64,000 nucleotides of DNA from Terriglobia bacterium. GTDB taxonomy: Bacteria; Acidobacteriota; Vicinamibacteria; Vicinamibacterales; CAVVIG01. Below the pieces are notes generated by a model, which was given only the letters and a program-made list of their open reading frames with translations, ran no database searches and was not told where the DNA came from. Shown in pieces: positions 42,994 through 52,297 of the stretch (positions are counted from its first letter, which is position 1; each line of letters starts with the position of its first letter). The stretch is taken from NCBI GenBank assembly GCA_020073005.1, contig JAIQFX010000059.1, positions 16,961 through 80,960 on the forward strand, read 5' to 3'. Position numbers and translations under genes: made by a program.

Positions 42994-44048
42994 GCGCACG
43001 CCTCGGCGTAGACCCGTTCCCATCGTTCGCGTACCTGCGTCCAGGTGAAGGCTTCGACCTCGGCGCGGGCGCTGCGCGCGAGGCGGCGGGCGAGCGGCTG
43101 ATGCTCGACGAGCGTCGTGACCGCGTCCGCCATCGCGGCCGGATCGTCGGGCGGCACGAGGAGTCCGGTCTCGCCGTCGCGCACGAGCGCGGCGAGATCG
43201 CCGGCCGGCGTCGACACGACGGGCAGGCCGGCGGCGAACGCTTCGAGCACCGAGACCGGCTGGTTGTCGAGCGTCGACGAGTTCACGAAGATGTCCGCGG
43301 TGTCGTGGAGCGCGGGCATGTCGGCGGGATCCACGCGTCCGATGAAGCGCACGCCGGTCAGGCCGAGCGCGTCCGCCAGACCGCGGAGCGCGTCGCGCTC
43401 GCTCCCGTCGCCCGCGACGGTCAGCGTCGCGTCGCGATAGCGCCGCTGAATCAGCGCGAACGCGGCGAGGGTGTTGTCGACGCGGTAGTACGGTTCGAGG
43501 TTGCGCGTCGAGAGCAGCCGCGGGCCGACCGTCGATCGCGCCCGGAAGCGGAAGCGCGACGTGTCGACGACGTTTCGCACGACGTGCGCGCAGTAGCCGT
43601 GGCGCGCGAAGACGTCACGGAGGTAGTCCGACGGCACGACGATCGCGTCCACGAGGCGCAGCCACGGGTGGACCAGCGGTCCCCAGTGCGCAAGATGATC
43701 GTCGGCTTCGCCGCTGTGATAGTGGAGGACGATCGGCTTGTGAAACCGCCGCGCCGCCACGATTGCCGGCACGACGGCCAGCACGAACGAGCAGTACGAC
43801 GCCGAGAACACGTGGACGACGTCGGCGTCCTGCAGCGTGCGGAGGCGCGGCAGGTACAGCGCCTGGTTGAGCACCGTGCGCGCGTACGGAAAGCGGCGCA
43901 CCCACTGGAGCGCGCCGGGAAACGCCGGATCGATGGGCGTCAGCCTGACGTCATGGCCGGCGTGGCACAGGCCGATGGCGAGCGCCTGGGCCTGCACCGA
44001 GTGGCCGCCCACGATGCGCGGGCTCGCGGCGACGAGCGCGATCTGCAT
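42990..44048 (-). CDS. GT4-family glycosyltransferase
   Basis: 352 residues. SPRIVGGHSVQAQALAIGL is the acceptor-domain loop; FSARNLEPYYRVD-like LLSTRNLEPYYRVDNTL, LTVAGDGSERDAL and VNSSTLDNQPVSVLEAFAAGLPVV mark the donor domain. It is a retaining GT-B enzyme expected to extend the polysaccharide repeat unit. It starts five bases after the small 78-residue gene. Confidence 0.9.
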   Translation of the reverse strand: MQIALVAASPRIVGGHSVQAQALAIGLCHAGHDVRLTPIDPAFPGALQWVRRFPYARTVLNQALYLPRLRTLQDADVVHVFSASYCSFVLAVVPAIVAARRFHKPIVLHYHSGEADDHLAHWGPLVHPWLRLVDAIVVPSDYLRDVFARHGYCAHVVRNVVDTSRFRFRARSTVGPRLLSTRNLEPYYRVDNTLAAFALIQRRYRDATLTVAGDGSERDALRGLADALGLTGVRFIGRVDPADMPALHDTADIFVNSSTLDNQPVSVLEAFAAGLPVVSTPAGDLAALVRDGETGLLVPPDDPAAMADAVTTLVEHQPLARRLARSARAEVEAFTWTQVRERWERVYAEACA

Positions 44049-44053
44049 GGCGA

Positions 44054-44290
44054 TCAGTGCGTGGCGCCGCGCCGGCGCTGCAGTTCGGCGACCGCGACTT
44101 CGAGAAGATGCGTGACGGCGATCGCCAGTTTCTCCGGCGGCAGGTTGCGGAGATACGCGACGACCGCGGGCCGGGCCACGCGCAGATCGCGGATGTGGAC
44201 CGTCTCGCCGTGGACCGTCTCGCCGTTGACGCGCACCTGATTCGTCGTCATCGCGGCCGCAAGCGGAACGATATCGATATCGTCGAACAT
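44054..44290 (-). CDS. Small hypothetical protein with a duplicated GETVH segment
   Basis: 78 residues starting MFDDIDIVPLAAAMTTNQVR; contains GETVHGETVH encoded by an exact 15-base tandem repeat (44195-44224). Strong ribosome site AGGAGGT, four bases before the ATG. The C-terminal part (PPEKLAIAVTHLLEVAVAEL) is helical. No known domain is recognised. Co-directional with the GT4 gene five bases downstream, so likely a co-translated helper protein. Confidence 0.7.
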   Translation of the reverse strand: MFDDIDIVPLAAAMTTNQVRVNGETVHGETVHIRDLRVARPAVVAYLRNLPPEKLAIAVTHLLEVAVAELQRRRGATH

Positions 44291-44333
44291 CGGGACCTCC
44301 TGTGTGGTGAGTGGTGGTGAGCCGTGGATCGCG

Positions 44334-46463
44334 TCAGAAGCTGGACACGTCGAAGGCGTCGATCCAGACCCAGTCGCAGGCCGACGCCGGGTCGTGATCG
44401 CCGGCGACTTCGATCGTGATCGTGTGCGCGCCGTTCGCGAGCGGACCGCTGTCGAAGATGACGGCCTGCGCCTGCGCGCCGGCGGAGTAGGTGTCGATCG
44501 TGATCGCGGGCGCGCCGTCGATCGAGACGCGCGCGAGACCGCTCCATTGATCGCGGAAGCCGATCCATTTCACCGATGTACCGGTGAACGAGAACATCGC
44601 GGTCGCACCGGCGTCCATCGCGAGGACGGCGCCGTCGCCGCTGTTCCACGATCCGCCGGACGAGTACCAGCTCCCGCTGTCGGTGACGGCCGGATCCGTT
44701 TCCTCGTGCCGCATCACCGCGGGCGGATCCTCGCCGCCCGGATCGGCGCCGCCGATCATGGTCGCGTCGCCGATGGCAGCCGTCGCGTTGAGGAAGGCCG
44801 CGGCAAACGACAGGGGATACGTCGTCAGCGGCTTGGTCTCGAGGTGGTGATAGAACGGGTTGCCGTTCTTCGTGTAGATCACCTGCGTCCAGTAGATCGT
44901 CGGCTGTCCATTCTGGTAGCCGACCGGAAACGTCTGCAGCACGACGCGGAAGACGTCGCCGGCGGTGGCGCTCGTCTCCGCCCTGTAGATGCCGCCTTCG
45001 CGGACTTCGGCCATGCCCGATTGCACGCGGACGCCGTAATCGATGGTGGACGGCTCATCGCCGGTGAACGCATGCGCGAGGCCTGCCGTGAAGAGGGGCG
45101 CGGCATCGCGGACGCTGAACTGCGCTTCGGCGTACGCTTCGCCTGGCGGCGACGGCACCTGTTGCGCCGACGCGGCACCGGAATCCGGGCAGCCGTCGCA
45201 GCCGCCGGATTTGGCGAGCGTGGCCCCGGACGCCGTGACGTTGCGACGGTCGGTCCAGTCCGCGTTACTGCCTCCGGGCGCGCGCCCGCGCGACGTGTTG
45301 AGCAGGACCGTCCACGCGCCCGCACTCGACGAATCGCGATTGAGCACCGCGAGATCCGGCGCGCCGTCGTGATTGACGTCGGCGATCGCCAGCCCGAACA
45401 CAATGGTGTCCAGATAACCGTGAACGGTGACGATGTCCTGCCGCGGCTGAAACGTCCCGTCGCCGTTGCCGTCGAACACCGACACGAGGACGGCGTCGCC
45501 CGTGACGGCGAGATCCGCGCGGCCGTTGCCGTTCAAATCGCCGACGACGATCGCACGCGGGATGTCCGGCGCCGGCAGATCCAGCCGCGACGGAGGCTGG
45601 AACGTGCCATTACCGTTCCCCGGCAACAGCCAGAGCGCCGGATGGCCCTGGCTGGCGGCGACGATGTCGAGCGCGCCGTCGTTGTTGAAGTCGACGAGCG
45701 CCACCGACGCCATGCCGCTGTCGATCTGATAGGACTGCGGAGACTGAAACGTCCCATCGCCGTTGTTCATCAGCACGGACAGATGGCGCGTCGCGTCATC
45801 GAAGTTTGCGGTGACGATGTCGGGCGCGCCGTCGCCGTCGAGGTCGCCGACGGCGACAGCCACCGTGCCCGTGCCGGCAGGGAAGCGCGCCGGCGGTGAG
45901 AACGTTCCGTCGCCACGACCGAGGAGCACGTTCACCGCCCCGTCGTCTGCGACGATCAGATCCGGCGCGCCGTCGCGGTTCACGTCACGGATGACCACGG
46001 ACGTCGGGCCGGCGAACGCCTGTCCGCCTGACGCGGACGGTGACGCCGTCTGGAACGTGCCGTCGCCGCGACCGAGCAGCACGTAGAGTTTTCCCGTGGT
46101 CGTGGGGTTGTACTGGTTCCACGAATCCATCGCGACGATGTCGGGCCGGCCGTCGCCGTTCACGTCGCCGACCGCGACAATTGATGGCGGGACCACTGTA
46201 GTCAGGACTTTCACCGCGGGCTGCAGCGTCGCGTCGGCGCTGCCGAGCCTGACGTCCACGCCGGCGAAGAACCAATCGGGGACGACGAGATCCGGGAGTC
46301 CGTCGCCGTTCAGATCCGCCAGCGCGAATCCCGGCTCGAGGGTGTAGGCGAAGTCCCTGTGCGGCGCGAACGAGATCGCCTGCGCGGCGGCCGCGCGCAC
46401 GTCAGCGAGCGAGAGGTGTGTGAAGACACCGAGCGCGATGATCGGGAGACGCGCGCTGCGCAT
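44334..46463 (-). CDS. Secreted FG-GAP/VCBS beta-propeller with one GCxGC module and a C-terminal beta domain
   Basis: 709 residues. Signal peptide (SARLPIIALGVFTHLSLADV), then seven or so FG-GAP repeats with Ca-binding DLNGDGLPDLVV, DVNGDGRPDIVA, DVNRDGAPDLIV, DFNNDGALDIVA. One GCxGC module follows (about 405-565; SGGCDGCPDSGA, EVREGGIYR, IYTKNGNPFY) and then a carbohydrate-binding-like module (about 580-709; FTGTSVKWIGFRD, HTITIEVAGDHD). Likely extracellular, binding the polysaccharide matrix. Ribosome site GGAGGACT precedes the ATG. Confidence 0.86.
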   Translation of the reverse strand: MRSARLPIIALGVFTHLSLADVRAAAAQAISFAPHRDFAYTLEPGFALADLNGDGLPDLVVPDWFFAGVDVRLGSADATLQPAVKVLTTVVPPSIVAVGDVNGDGRPDIVAMDSWNQYNPTTTGKLYVLLGRGDGTFQTASPSASGGQAFAGPTSVVIRDVNRDGAPDLIVADDGAVNVLLGRGDGTFSPPARFPAGTGTVAVAVGDLDGDGAPDIVTANFDDATRHLSVLMNNGDGTFQSPQSYQIDSGMASVALVDFNNDGALDIVAASQGHPALWLLPGNGNGTFQPPSRLDLPAPDIPRAIVVGDLNGNGRADLAVTGDAVLVSVFDGNGDGTFQPRQDIVTVHGYLDTIVFGLAIADVNHDGAPDLAVLNRDSSSAGAWTVLLNTSRGRAPGGSNADWTDRRNVTASGATLAKSGGCDGCPDSGAASAQQVPSPPGEAYAEAQFSVRDAAPLFTAGLAHAFTGDEPSTIDYGVRVQSGMAEVREGGIYRAETSATAGDVFRVVLQTFPVGYQNGQPTIYWTQVIYTKNGNPFYHHLETKPLTTYPLSFAAAFLNATAAIGDATMIGGADPGGEDPPAVMRHEETDPAVTDSGSWYSSGGSWNSGDGAVLAMDAGATAMFSFTGTSVKWIGFRDQWSGLARVSIDGAPAITIDTYSAGAQAQAVIFDSGPLANGAHTITIEVAGDHDPASACDWVWIDAFDVSSF

Positions 46464-46495
46464 TGCAGTCCTCCGTGGAGCGCGAGGGTCGGCGC

Positions 46496-47403
46496 TTACT
46501 GCGGAGTGGCGGCGATCACGACGTTGCCGATCGTGGCGCCGGCGCTCCAGAGCGTGGTGTCCACGCGCAGTGGGTACGACGGCGGGTTCGTGCTCGCATA
46601 GGCGAGCCGGTCGTTCTGGTAGTAATTGACCACGCCGCCTTCGACGGCGACGCGGAACACGTCGCCGCTCGCATCGTTTCCGCCGCGGTGAAGGACATGA
46701 AGCCGTCGCCGGAGTCGATAGTCTGGCGCGAGACCGCGCCGGCGTCCTGACAGTCGTCGCAGCCGCTGGTCTTCTGCAGCGAGTTCGCAGACGGCGTCGC
46801 GTTCACGATGGCTGTCCAGACTGGCGAGGCGGCCACCGCTGTTCCGGAGATGACGGCATCTGCGATCGTCGCGCCGTTGTTCAGGAGGACCGCATCGACC
46901 TGCAGCGGATACAGTGGAAGAAGACCGCTGGTGTACCCAACAACGCCGTTCTGCGAATACTGGACGATGCCGCCGGCGACGGCGATGCGGAACACGTCTC
47001 CGGCCGCGTACGTGCCGAGGTCCGCCTTCCAGTTGCCGTCTTCGTAGACCGACGCCCAGCCGTCGCTCCACAGCGCAATCGCAAAGTCGAGATCGGCCGC
47101 GGATGTGCCGGCATGGAAGTGGCTGAGCCCGAGACCGCGGATCGTCGTCGTCTCCGAGGCGACGAACTCGGCGTAGGCGTCGCCGGCAACGATCTGCTGC
47201 TGTGACGCGGCGCCCGAGTCCTGGCAGCCGTCGCAACCGCCGACCTTACGCAGCGACGTGCCGTCGTCGACGACGTGAACGAGATTGGTCCATGCGACAG
47301 GTTCGGTCACCGTGAGTGGTATCAGTTGAGCGCTGACGAGTCGCGGGAGAGCGAGCATGGCGAACGACACGAAGGCGACGTTGGCGAGTCGGCGCGAGCG
47401 CAT
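46496..47403 (-). pseudogene. Secreted protein with two GCxGC modules, second module deleted in part and frameshifted
   Basis: From ATG 47403 (ribosome site GGAGGT) a signal peptide and module 1 (VGGCDGCQDSGAASQQQ ... VVGYTSGLLPLYPLQVD) are intact. Module 2 begins SGCDDCQDAGAVS and runs to FTAAET, after which the frame goes wrong; the correct end (SGDVFRVAVEGGVVNYYQ ... IGNVVIAATPQ) is in another frame, finishing at 46496. About 48 residues containing the SGNTDTSAADIDFAIA part are missing near 46668. The neighbouring 47462-49441 protein shows what the intact second module looks like. Confidence 0.75.
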
Positions 47404-47461
47404 ATGTACCTCCATCGGGGGAGAGGTAAGCGGCAGGGCGTTTTGCTCGACGGTTGCAGAG

Positions 47462-49441
47462 TTACTGAGGAATTCCGGCCATCACGACGTTGTTGATGGT
47501 GGCGTTGACGCTCGAGAGCGACGTGTCAACGAGCAGCGGATACGCCGGCGCCGTCGTGCTCGTGTAGACGAGCGTCGCGTTCCGGTAGTACTTCACGACG
47601 CCGACTTCGACGGCGACGCGAAAGACGTCGCCCGCGGCGTACGCGCCGAGGTTGGCTTGCCATGCGCCGGCTTCATACACGGCGGCGGTGCCGTCGCTGG
47701 CCAGCGCGATCGCGAAGTCGATGTCGGCGGCGGACGTGTCTGTGTTGCCGCTGCTCAAGCCCGCGGATCGATTCGTCGTCGCGTCGACCGCGGTGAACAT
47801 CACGTATCCGTCGCCGCTCGCGATCTGCTGCTGCGAGATCGCGCCGGCGTCAGCGCAGCCGTCACACCCGCCGCTCTTCTGCAGGTCGTTGCCGCTCGCG
47901 GTCGCGTTCGCGAGCGCGCTCCACACGACGGATGTCGCGAGCGCGGAGCCAGAGATGACGGCGTTGCTGATGGTGGCGTTGTCGTTCCACAGCGTCGTGT
48001 CCACGAGGAGTGGATAAGCGGGCGGCGTGTCGCTCGTGTAGCCGACGACGCCGTTCTGTGAGTACTTCACCAATCCGTCTTCCACGCCGATGCGGAACAC
48101 GTCGCCGGTCGTGTACTGGCCCAGGTCCGCTTTGTACTCGCCGGCCTCATACACGGAGGCCCAGCCGTCGTCTTTCCAGAGCGCGATGGCGAAGTCGAGG
48201 TCGGCGCCGGACGTGTCCGTGTTGCCGTGGCTCAGCGCGACGCCGCGAATCGTCGTCGTTTCGGACGCGGTGAACTCGACGTAGCCGTCGCCGCTCGTGA
48301 GCTGCTGTTGCGACGTCGCGCCGGCGTCCTGACAACCCTCGCAGTCATCGGACTTCTGCAGCGACCCGGCGGTGGCCGTGACGTTGACGGCGTTCATCCA
48401 CGCGACGCTCTGCCGCGACGGGTTCGGCGTCAACACGAAGCCGCGCGTGCGCCCATTGTGCGCGCCGACACCGACAATCTGCCCGTGCGCGTTCACGCCG
48501 TTGGCCGACGTGAGGACCCATCCCGAACCGGCCGGAAGCTGCGTGTTGAGGTCGATCATCTGTCCTTGTCTTGCGTCGTAGAGAAATGCGCGGCCGTCGG
48601 CTGACCCAACGATCAATGGGCCGCTAATGGCGTTGGCTCCGCTCCCCGAAATCCCTGGGGGCGTTCCGAGGTCCTGCATCCCTGTCTCCGGATCCCAGAG
48701 AAATGCGTGAGATGACGTCGCCGTATCGGCCACGCCGACGACTTGTCCGCTTGGGCTGATCGCCGTGGCCCGGCTGTAGGATCCCCCGAGAGTGCCGAGA
48801 TCCTGGACGTTGCCCGACAAGTCCCACAGCGCCGCTCTGTTGGTCGATGTTTGGAAGCCGACAACCTGCCCAGCGTCGTTGATCCCGAGCGCCTGACCAG
48901 GAGTCAGTCTGATCAGACGCCCGTCGTCCCAGACCACGGCGGGAGATTCAGCGGCAGTCACCGAGCCGTCTCTCGCGTACCCGGCGATCAGGCCGTTGGG
49001 GCTGATGGCGAACGCGAGCGTGTCAGCGCCGAGTGTGGGGAGCGTCTGCATCCCCTGATCCGGTTGCCATAGAAAGGCCCTCCGCGAGGGTGCAACTTGA
49101 TCGGGATCGGCTCCGAAGCCCACGACAGCTCCGGAGTCGTTGATTGCGGTTGACCAGACGGCGAACCCGCAAGGGCATGGCCCGAGGCCCATGACCGTGC
49201 CGGCCGTCCAGAGCAACGCGCGATTCTCGGGTCCATATGCGAAGTCGTGGATGGAGTACGCGCCCGTCGCGACGCCGGCGTCGTTCACGCCAGTCGCCGT
49301 CGGGCGTGAGCTGCAGGGCACCCACGTGCACGGCGTTCCTATCTCTGCGATCGTGTACGTCTGTGCCGCGGCGGACCGTGCTGTGCAGAGACAAATTAGA
49401 TAACAGACGACCACCATGCTGATCACGAGTGTGCGGCGCAT
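47462..49441 (-). CDS. Secreted HAF-repeat protein with two GCxGC modules
   Basis: 659 residues. Signal peptide (LVISMVVVCYLICLCTARSA) followed by a propeller-like HAF-repeat region (about 28-345) with units such as GINDAGQVVGFQ and AFLWDPETGMQDLG. Two GCxGC modules end the protein (about 348-500 and 503-659): SDDCEGCQDAGA and SGGCDGCADAGAI, each with SHGNTDT/SSGNTDT and FRVAVE...YYRN. In the first module the Gly before Cys is Asp. The upstream part looks less GC-rich than its neighbours, hinting at a different origin for the HAF part. Ribosome site GGAGGAAG. Confidence 0.86.
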   Translation of the reverse strand: MRRTLVISMVVVCYLICLCTARSAAAQTYTIAEIGTPCTWVPCSSRPTATGVNDAGVATGAYSIHDFAYGPENRALLWTAGTVMGLGPCPCGFAVWSTAINDSGAVVGFGADPDQVAPSRRAFLWQPDQGMQTLPTLGADTLAFAISPNGLIAGYARDGSVTAAESPAVVWDDGRLIRLTPGQALGINDAGQVVGFQTSTNRAALWDLSGNVQDLGTLGGSYSRATAISPSGQVVGVADTATSSHAFLWDPETGMQDLGTPPGISGSGANAISGPLIVGSADGRAFLYDARQGQMIDLNTQLPAGSGWVLTSANGVNAHGQIVGVGAHNGRTRGFVLTPNPSRQSVAWMNAVNVTATAGSLQKSDDCEGCQDAGATSQQQLTSGDGYVEFTASETTTIRGVALSHGNTDTSGADLDFAIALWKDDGWASVYEAGEYKADLGQYTTGDVFRIGVEDGLVKYSQNGVVGYTSDTPPAYPLLVDTTLWNDNATISNAVISGSALATSVVWSALANATASGNDLQKSGGCDGCADAGAISQQQIASGDGYVMFTAVDATTNRSAGLSSGNTDTSAADIDFAIALASDGTAAVYEAGAWQANLGAYAAGDVFRVAVEVGVVKYYRNATLVYTSTTAPAYPLLVDTSLSSVNATINNVVMAGIPQ

Positions 49442-49468
49442 AGTCTTCCTCCGAGTCGAAACGTCCGA

Positions 49469-50260
49469 CTACTTCACAACTTCGAGAACGCGGATTCCAG
49501 TCAGCGGTTCGACTGCGGGCAGGCGTTTAATGATCGCGCCGTCAAGCCGATACGCCCGGTGGATGTGTTTTCTCAGTGCAGGCACGACCTGCGTGATGTT
49601 CACGAAGGGCAGCGAGAACGCTCGAATCGTATGTCGTCGGAACGGCGCGCTGAATGTCTGCAACTCCTTCGTCGTGAGCGGCCGCTCGAACGGCGACACG
49701 TCCGGCGCGTGATAGGGAATCAGTTTTCGAGCGAAGCGCACGACACGCAGATCGCGGACCGGCTCCTGGAAGATCGCACGGCCGCCGGGCTTCAGGACGC
49801 GATGGATTTCTCGCGTTGTGGCCTTGAGGTCCAGGTGATGGAGAATCGCGATGCCGAGGACGAGATCGACGGATCCTGTGTGAATGGGCAGGTCGTGCGC
49901 AGAGCCGACGATGAATTGAGCGCGGCCGTCCAGCCCGTTCAGTGCGAGGCGCCTGATGGCGACCCGGATCAGCGAGTCAGAGATATCGACGCCAATAACT
50001 CGGGCACCGCGTCGAGCGAGGAGCAGGCTGTTCTCACCGCTTCCGCAGCCGAAATCCAGCACTGTTTTCCCCGCAATATTCCCGAGCAACGCGTAGCAAT
50101 ACTCGAGCGGATAGACCGTGGTGGCCGGCGGGTTGAGATACCGCGAGACGTTTGCTCCGTCCGCGCGAAGTTGCGCGTCTGGCGTGTGCGCCGCCTCGCT
50201 TACGCTGCGCTCGATTTCGGCGCGTTCCCAGACCTGCTTATCGACGAGAGTCGATTGCAT
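49469..50260 (-). CDS. Class I SAM-dependent methyltransferase
   Basis: 263 residues. SAM-binding motif I VLDFGCGSGENSLLLAR, motif II GVDISDSLIRVA, and the post-motif LPIHTGSVDLVLGIAILHHL, followed by LKPGGRAIFQEPV. The family (UbiE/BioC-like) methylates small molecules or sugars. Apparent lower GC than neighbours. In this locus it may O-methylate a sugar. No strong ribosome site is seen before the ATG; it follows 20 bases after the amidotransferase gene upstream. Confidence 0.88.
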   Translation of the reverse strand: MQSTLVDKQVWERAEIERSVSEAAHTPDAQLRADGANVSRYLNPPATTVYPLEYCYALLGNIAGKTVLDFGCGSGENSLLLARRGARVIGVDISDSLIRVAIRRLALNGLDGRAQFIVGSAHDLPIHTGSVDLVLGIAILHHLDLKATTREIHRVLKPGGRAIFQEPVRDLRVVRFARKLIPYHAPDVSPFERPLTTKELQTFSAPFRRHTIRAFSLPFVNITQVVPALRKHIHRAYRLDGAIIKRLPAVEPLTGIRVLEVVK

Positions 50261-50281
50261 AGTGCGCTTCGTGCCGGTTCT

Positions 50282-52213
50282 CTAGATGGCGGCTACGCTG
50301 TCGGAACGCCCGGCGATGGCTGCACGGTCCCGGTGGCGCGGCTCTTCGTGGACGGCGTCGCCGTCGATGACGAGGCGGCACCATTGCTCGACGGTCATCA
50401 GCGTCCAGACCTGCAGGTCGAGCGGACGGCCGCGCTTCTGCTGCGCCATCAGCGCCTCGACGTACGCCGGCTCGAAGATCCCGCGGTCGCGCGCGCGGTC
50501 CGACAGCAGGAGATCGCGCGCGAAGCCGGCGAGCGATCCGCGGAACCATTTGTCCAGCGGCACCGCGAAGCCGTGCTTCGGCCGGTTGATCAGATCGTCG
50601 GGCAGCGTCCCGCGCAGCGCCTGCTTGAAGACGTGCTTTGATCGACCGTTGCGCAGCTGCATCGCCGGCGGGATGCTCGCCGCGAACTCGACGAGCTCGT
50701 GGTCGAGCAGCGGCACGCGCGCCTCGATCGAGTGCGCCATGCTCATGCGATCGACCTTCGTCAGGATGTCGAGCGGCAGGTAGCTCTTCAGATCCAGGTA
50801 CTGCAGCGCCGACAGCCAGTCGCCCGGCGCGCTCGCCAGCCGCCGCGCTTCCTCGCGCCACAGATCGCGCCGCGAGAGCTGCGCCCGGAAGTCTGAGGTG
50901 AGCAGCCGCGATTGCTCGTCGCGATCGAAGAACGTCGCGGCGTCGATGTACCGCTCCCAGCCGTCGAGCGCGAAGTGCCGGACGAAGTTGCGGCCCTTCA
51001 TGCCCTCAGGCATCAACTGACCGGCCATGCCGAGCGTGCGGCGGACCGGCGCCGGCAGCTGGCCGAAGCGGCGCTCGCGCTGCTCGACGCGGTACTTGTC
51101 GTAGCCCGCGAAGAGCTCGTCGCCGCCGTCGCCCGACAGCACGACCGTGACGTGCTCGGCCGCGAGCTTCGAGACCATGTACATCGGAATCGCCGACGAA
51201 TCGCCGAACGGCTCGTCGAGATGCCAGACGATGTCCTCGATGACGCCGACGTCGGCGGGCTCGACGAGCAGCTCGTGATGCTCGGTCGTGAAGCGCTCGG
51301 CGACGCGCCGCGCGTGCGGCCGCTCGTCGAAATCCTTTTCGGCGAAGCCGATCGAGAAGGTCTTGACCGGCGCGGGCGTATGCCGCGCCATGGCGGCGAC
51401 GACGGCGCTCGAGTCGAGGCCGCCGCTGAGAAACGCGCCGAGCGGCACGTCGCTCACCAGGTGCAGCCGGACCGATTCGTCGATCAGTGCCGCGAGCTTG
51501 TCGGCGAAGTACGTCTCGTCGCGTCCGTACTCCGGCTCGAACACGACGTCCCAGTACTGCTGCGTCCGGAGCGGCCGCCCGCGCGACGCCATCATCCAGT
51601 GGCCGGGCTCGAGTTTGCGCACGCCCGCCACGACGCTGTCGCGCGAGGGCGTCGTCAGGAACGCGAGAAGATGCGCGAGCGCGTCGACGTTGAGGCGCCG
51701 CTCGACCTCGGGGAGGACGAGCAGCGACTTCAGCTCTGAGGCGAAGAGCAGCCGGCCGCCGGCCTGCGTGTAGTAGAGCGGCTTGATGCCGAGACGATCG
51801 CGCGCGATGAAGGTCTGCCGCCGCCGCTCGTCCCAGACCGCGAAGGTGAACATGCCGCGCAGCCGATCGACCGCGCGCACGCCGAGGTCCTCGTACAGAT
51901 GGACGATGACTTCGGTATCGGTGGACGTGTAGAAGCGGTGGCCGCGCGCTTCGAGATCGCGGCGGAGCTGGCGGTAGTTGTAGATCTCGCCGTTGAGCAC
52001 GACCCACACCGTGCCGTCCTCGTTGCGGATCGGCTGATCGCCGGTCGCGAGGTCGATGATGCTGAGCCGCCGCATCGCGAGCCCGACCTCCGGCGCGAGA
52101 TGGACGCCCTCGCCGTCAGGGCCGCGATGGATCATCGCGTCGCACATCGCGTGAAGCTCGTCCTCGAAGACCGGACGGCCGCTGAGACTCACAATGCCGG
52201 CGATGCCGCACAC
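50282..52213 (-). CDS. asnB: Asparagine synthase-like glutamine amidotransferase (second copy)
   Basis: 643 residues from a GTG start (ribosome site GGGGAGG). Catalytic MCGIAGI, HRGPDGEG and NGEIYNYRQL in the glutaminase domain; the synthetase domain has FLSGGLDSSAVVAAM and VVLSGDGGDELFAGYDKYR. All catalytic blocks of AsnB are present. Together with the asnB at 35490-37397 it makes two copies in one polysaccharide locus, as seen in exosortase-type loci; specialised amidation of a uronic acid is possible. Confidence 0.92.
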   Translation of the reverse strand: MCGIAGIVSLSGRPVFEDELHAMCDAMIHRGPDGEGVHLAPEVGLAMRRLSIIDLATGDQPIRNEDGTVWVVLNGEIYNYRQLRRDLEARGHRFYTSTDTEVIVHLYEDLGVRAVDRLRGMFTFAVWDERRRQTFIARDRLGIKPLYYTQAGGRLLFASELKSLLVLPEVERRLNVDALAHLLAFLTTPSRDSVVAGVRKLEPGHWMMASRGRPLRTQQYWDVVFEPEYGRDETYFADKLAALIDESVRLHLVSDVPLGAFLSGGLDSSAVVAAMARHTPAPVKTFSIGFAEKDFDERPHARRVAERFTTEHHELLVEPADVGVIEDIVWHLDEPFGDSSAIPMYMVSKLAAEHVTVVLSGDGGDELFAGYDKYRVEQRERRFGQLPAPVRRTLGMAGQLMPEGMKGRNFVRHFALDGWERYIDAATFFDRDEQSRLLTSDFRAQLSRRDLWREEARRLASAPGDWLSALQYLDLKSYLPLDILTKVDRMSMAHSIEARVPLLDHELVEFAASIPPAMQLRNGRSKHVFKQALRGTLPDDLINRPKHGFAVPLDKWFRGSLAGFARDLLLSDRARDRGIFEPAYVEALMAQQKRGRPLDLQVWTLMTVEQWCRLVIDGDAVHEEPRHRDRAAIAGRSDSVAAI

Positions 52214-52247
52214 ACGCGCCTCCCCTCAAACTGAAGTACTGACGACC

Positions 52248-52285
52248 GTGAACCACAGAGGACACGGAGGACACGGAGACGAAGA
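52248..52285. repeat. ACCACAGAGGACACGGAGGACACGGAG short tandem repeat
   Basis: ACAGAGGACACGGAGGACACGGAGACG lies in the gap between the asnB start and the flippase stop. This purine-rich 9-12-base periodic element resembles intergenic repeats known from several bacterial phyla. Function unknown. Confidence 0.6.
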
Positions 52286-52297
52286 AAGGATGAACAA

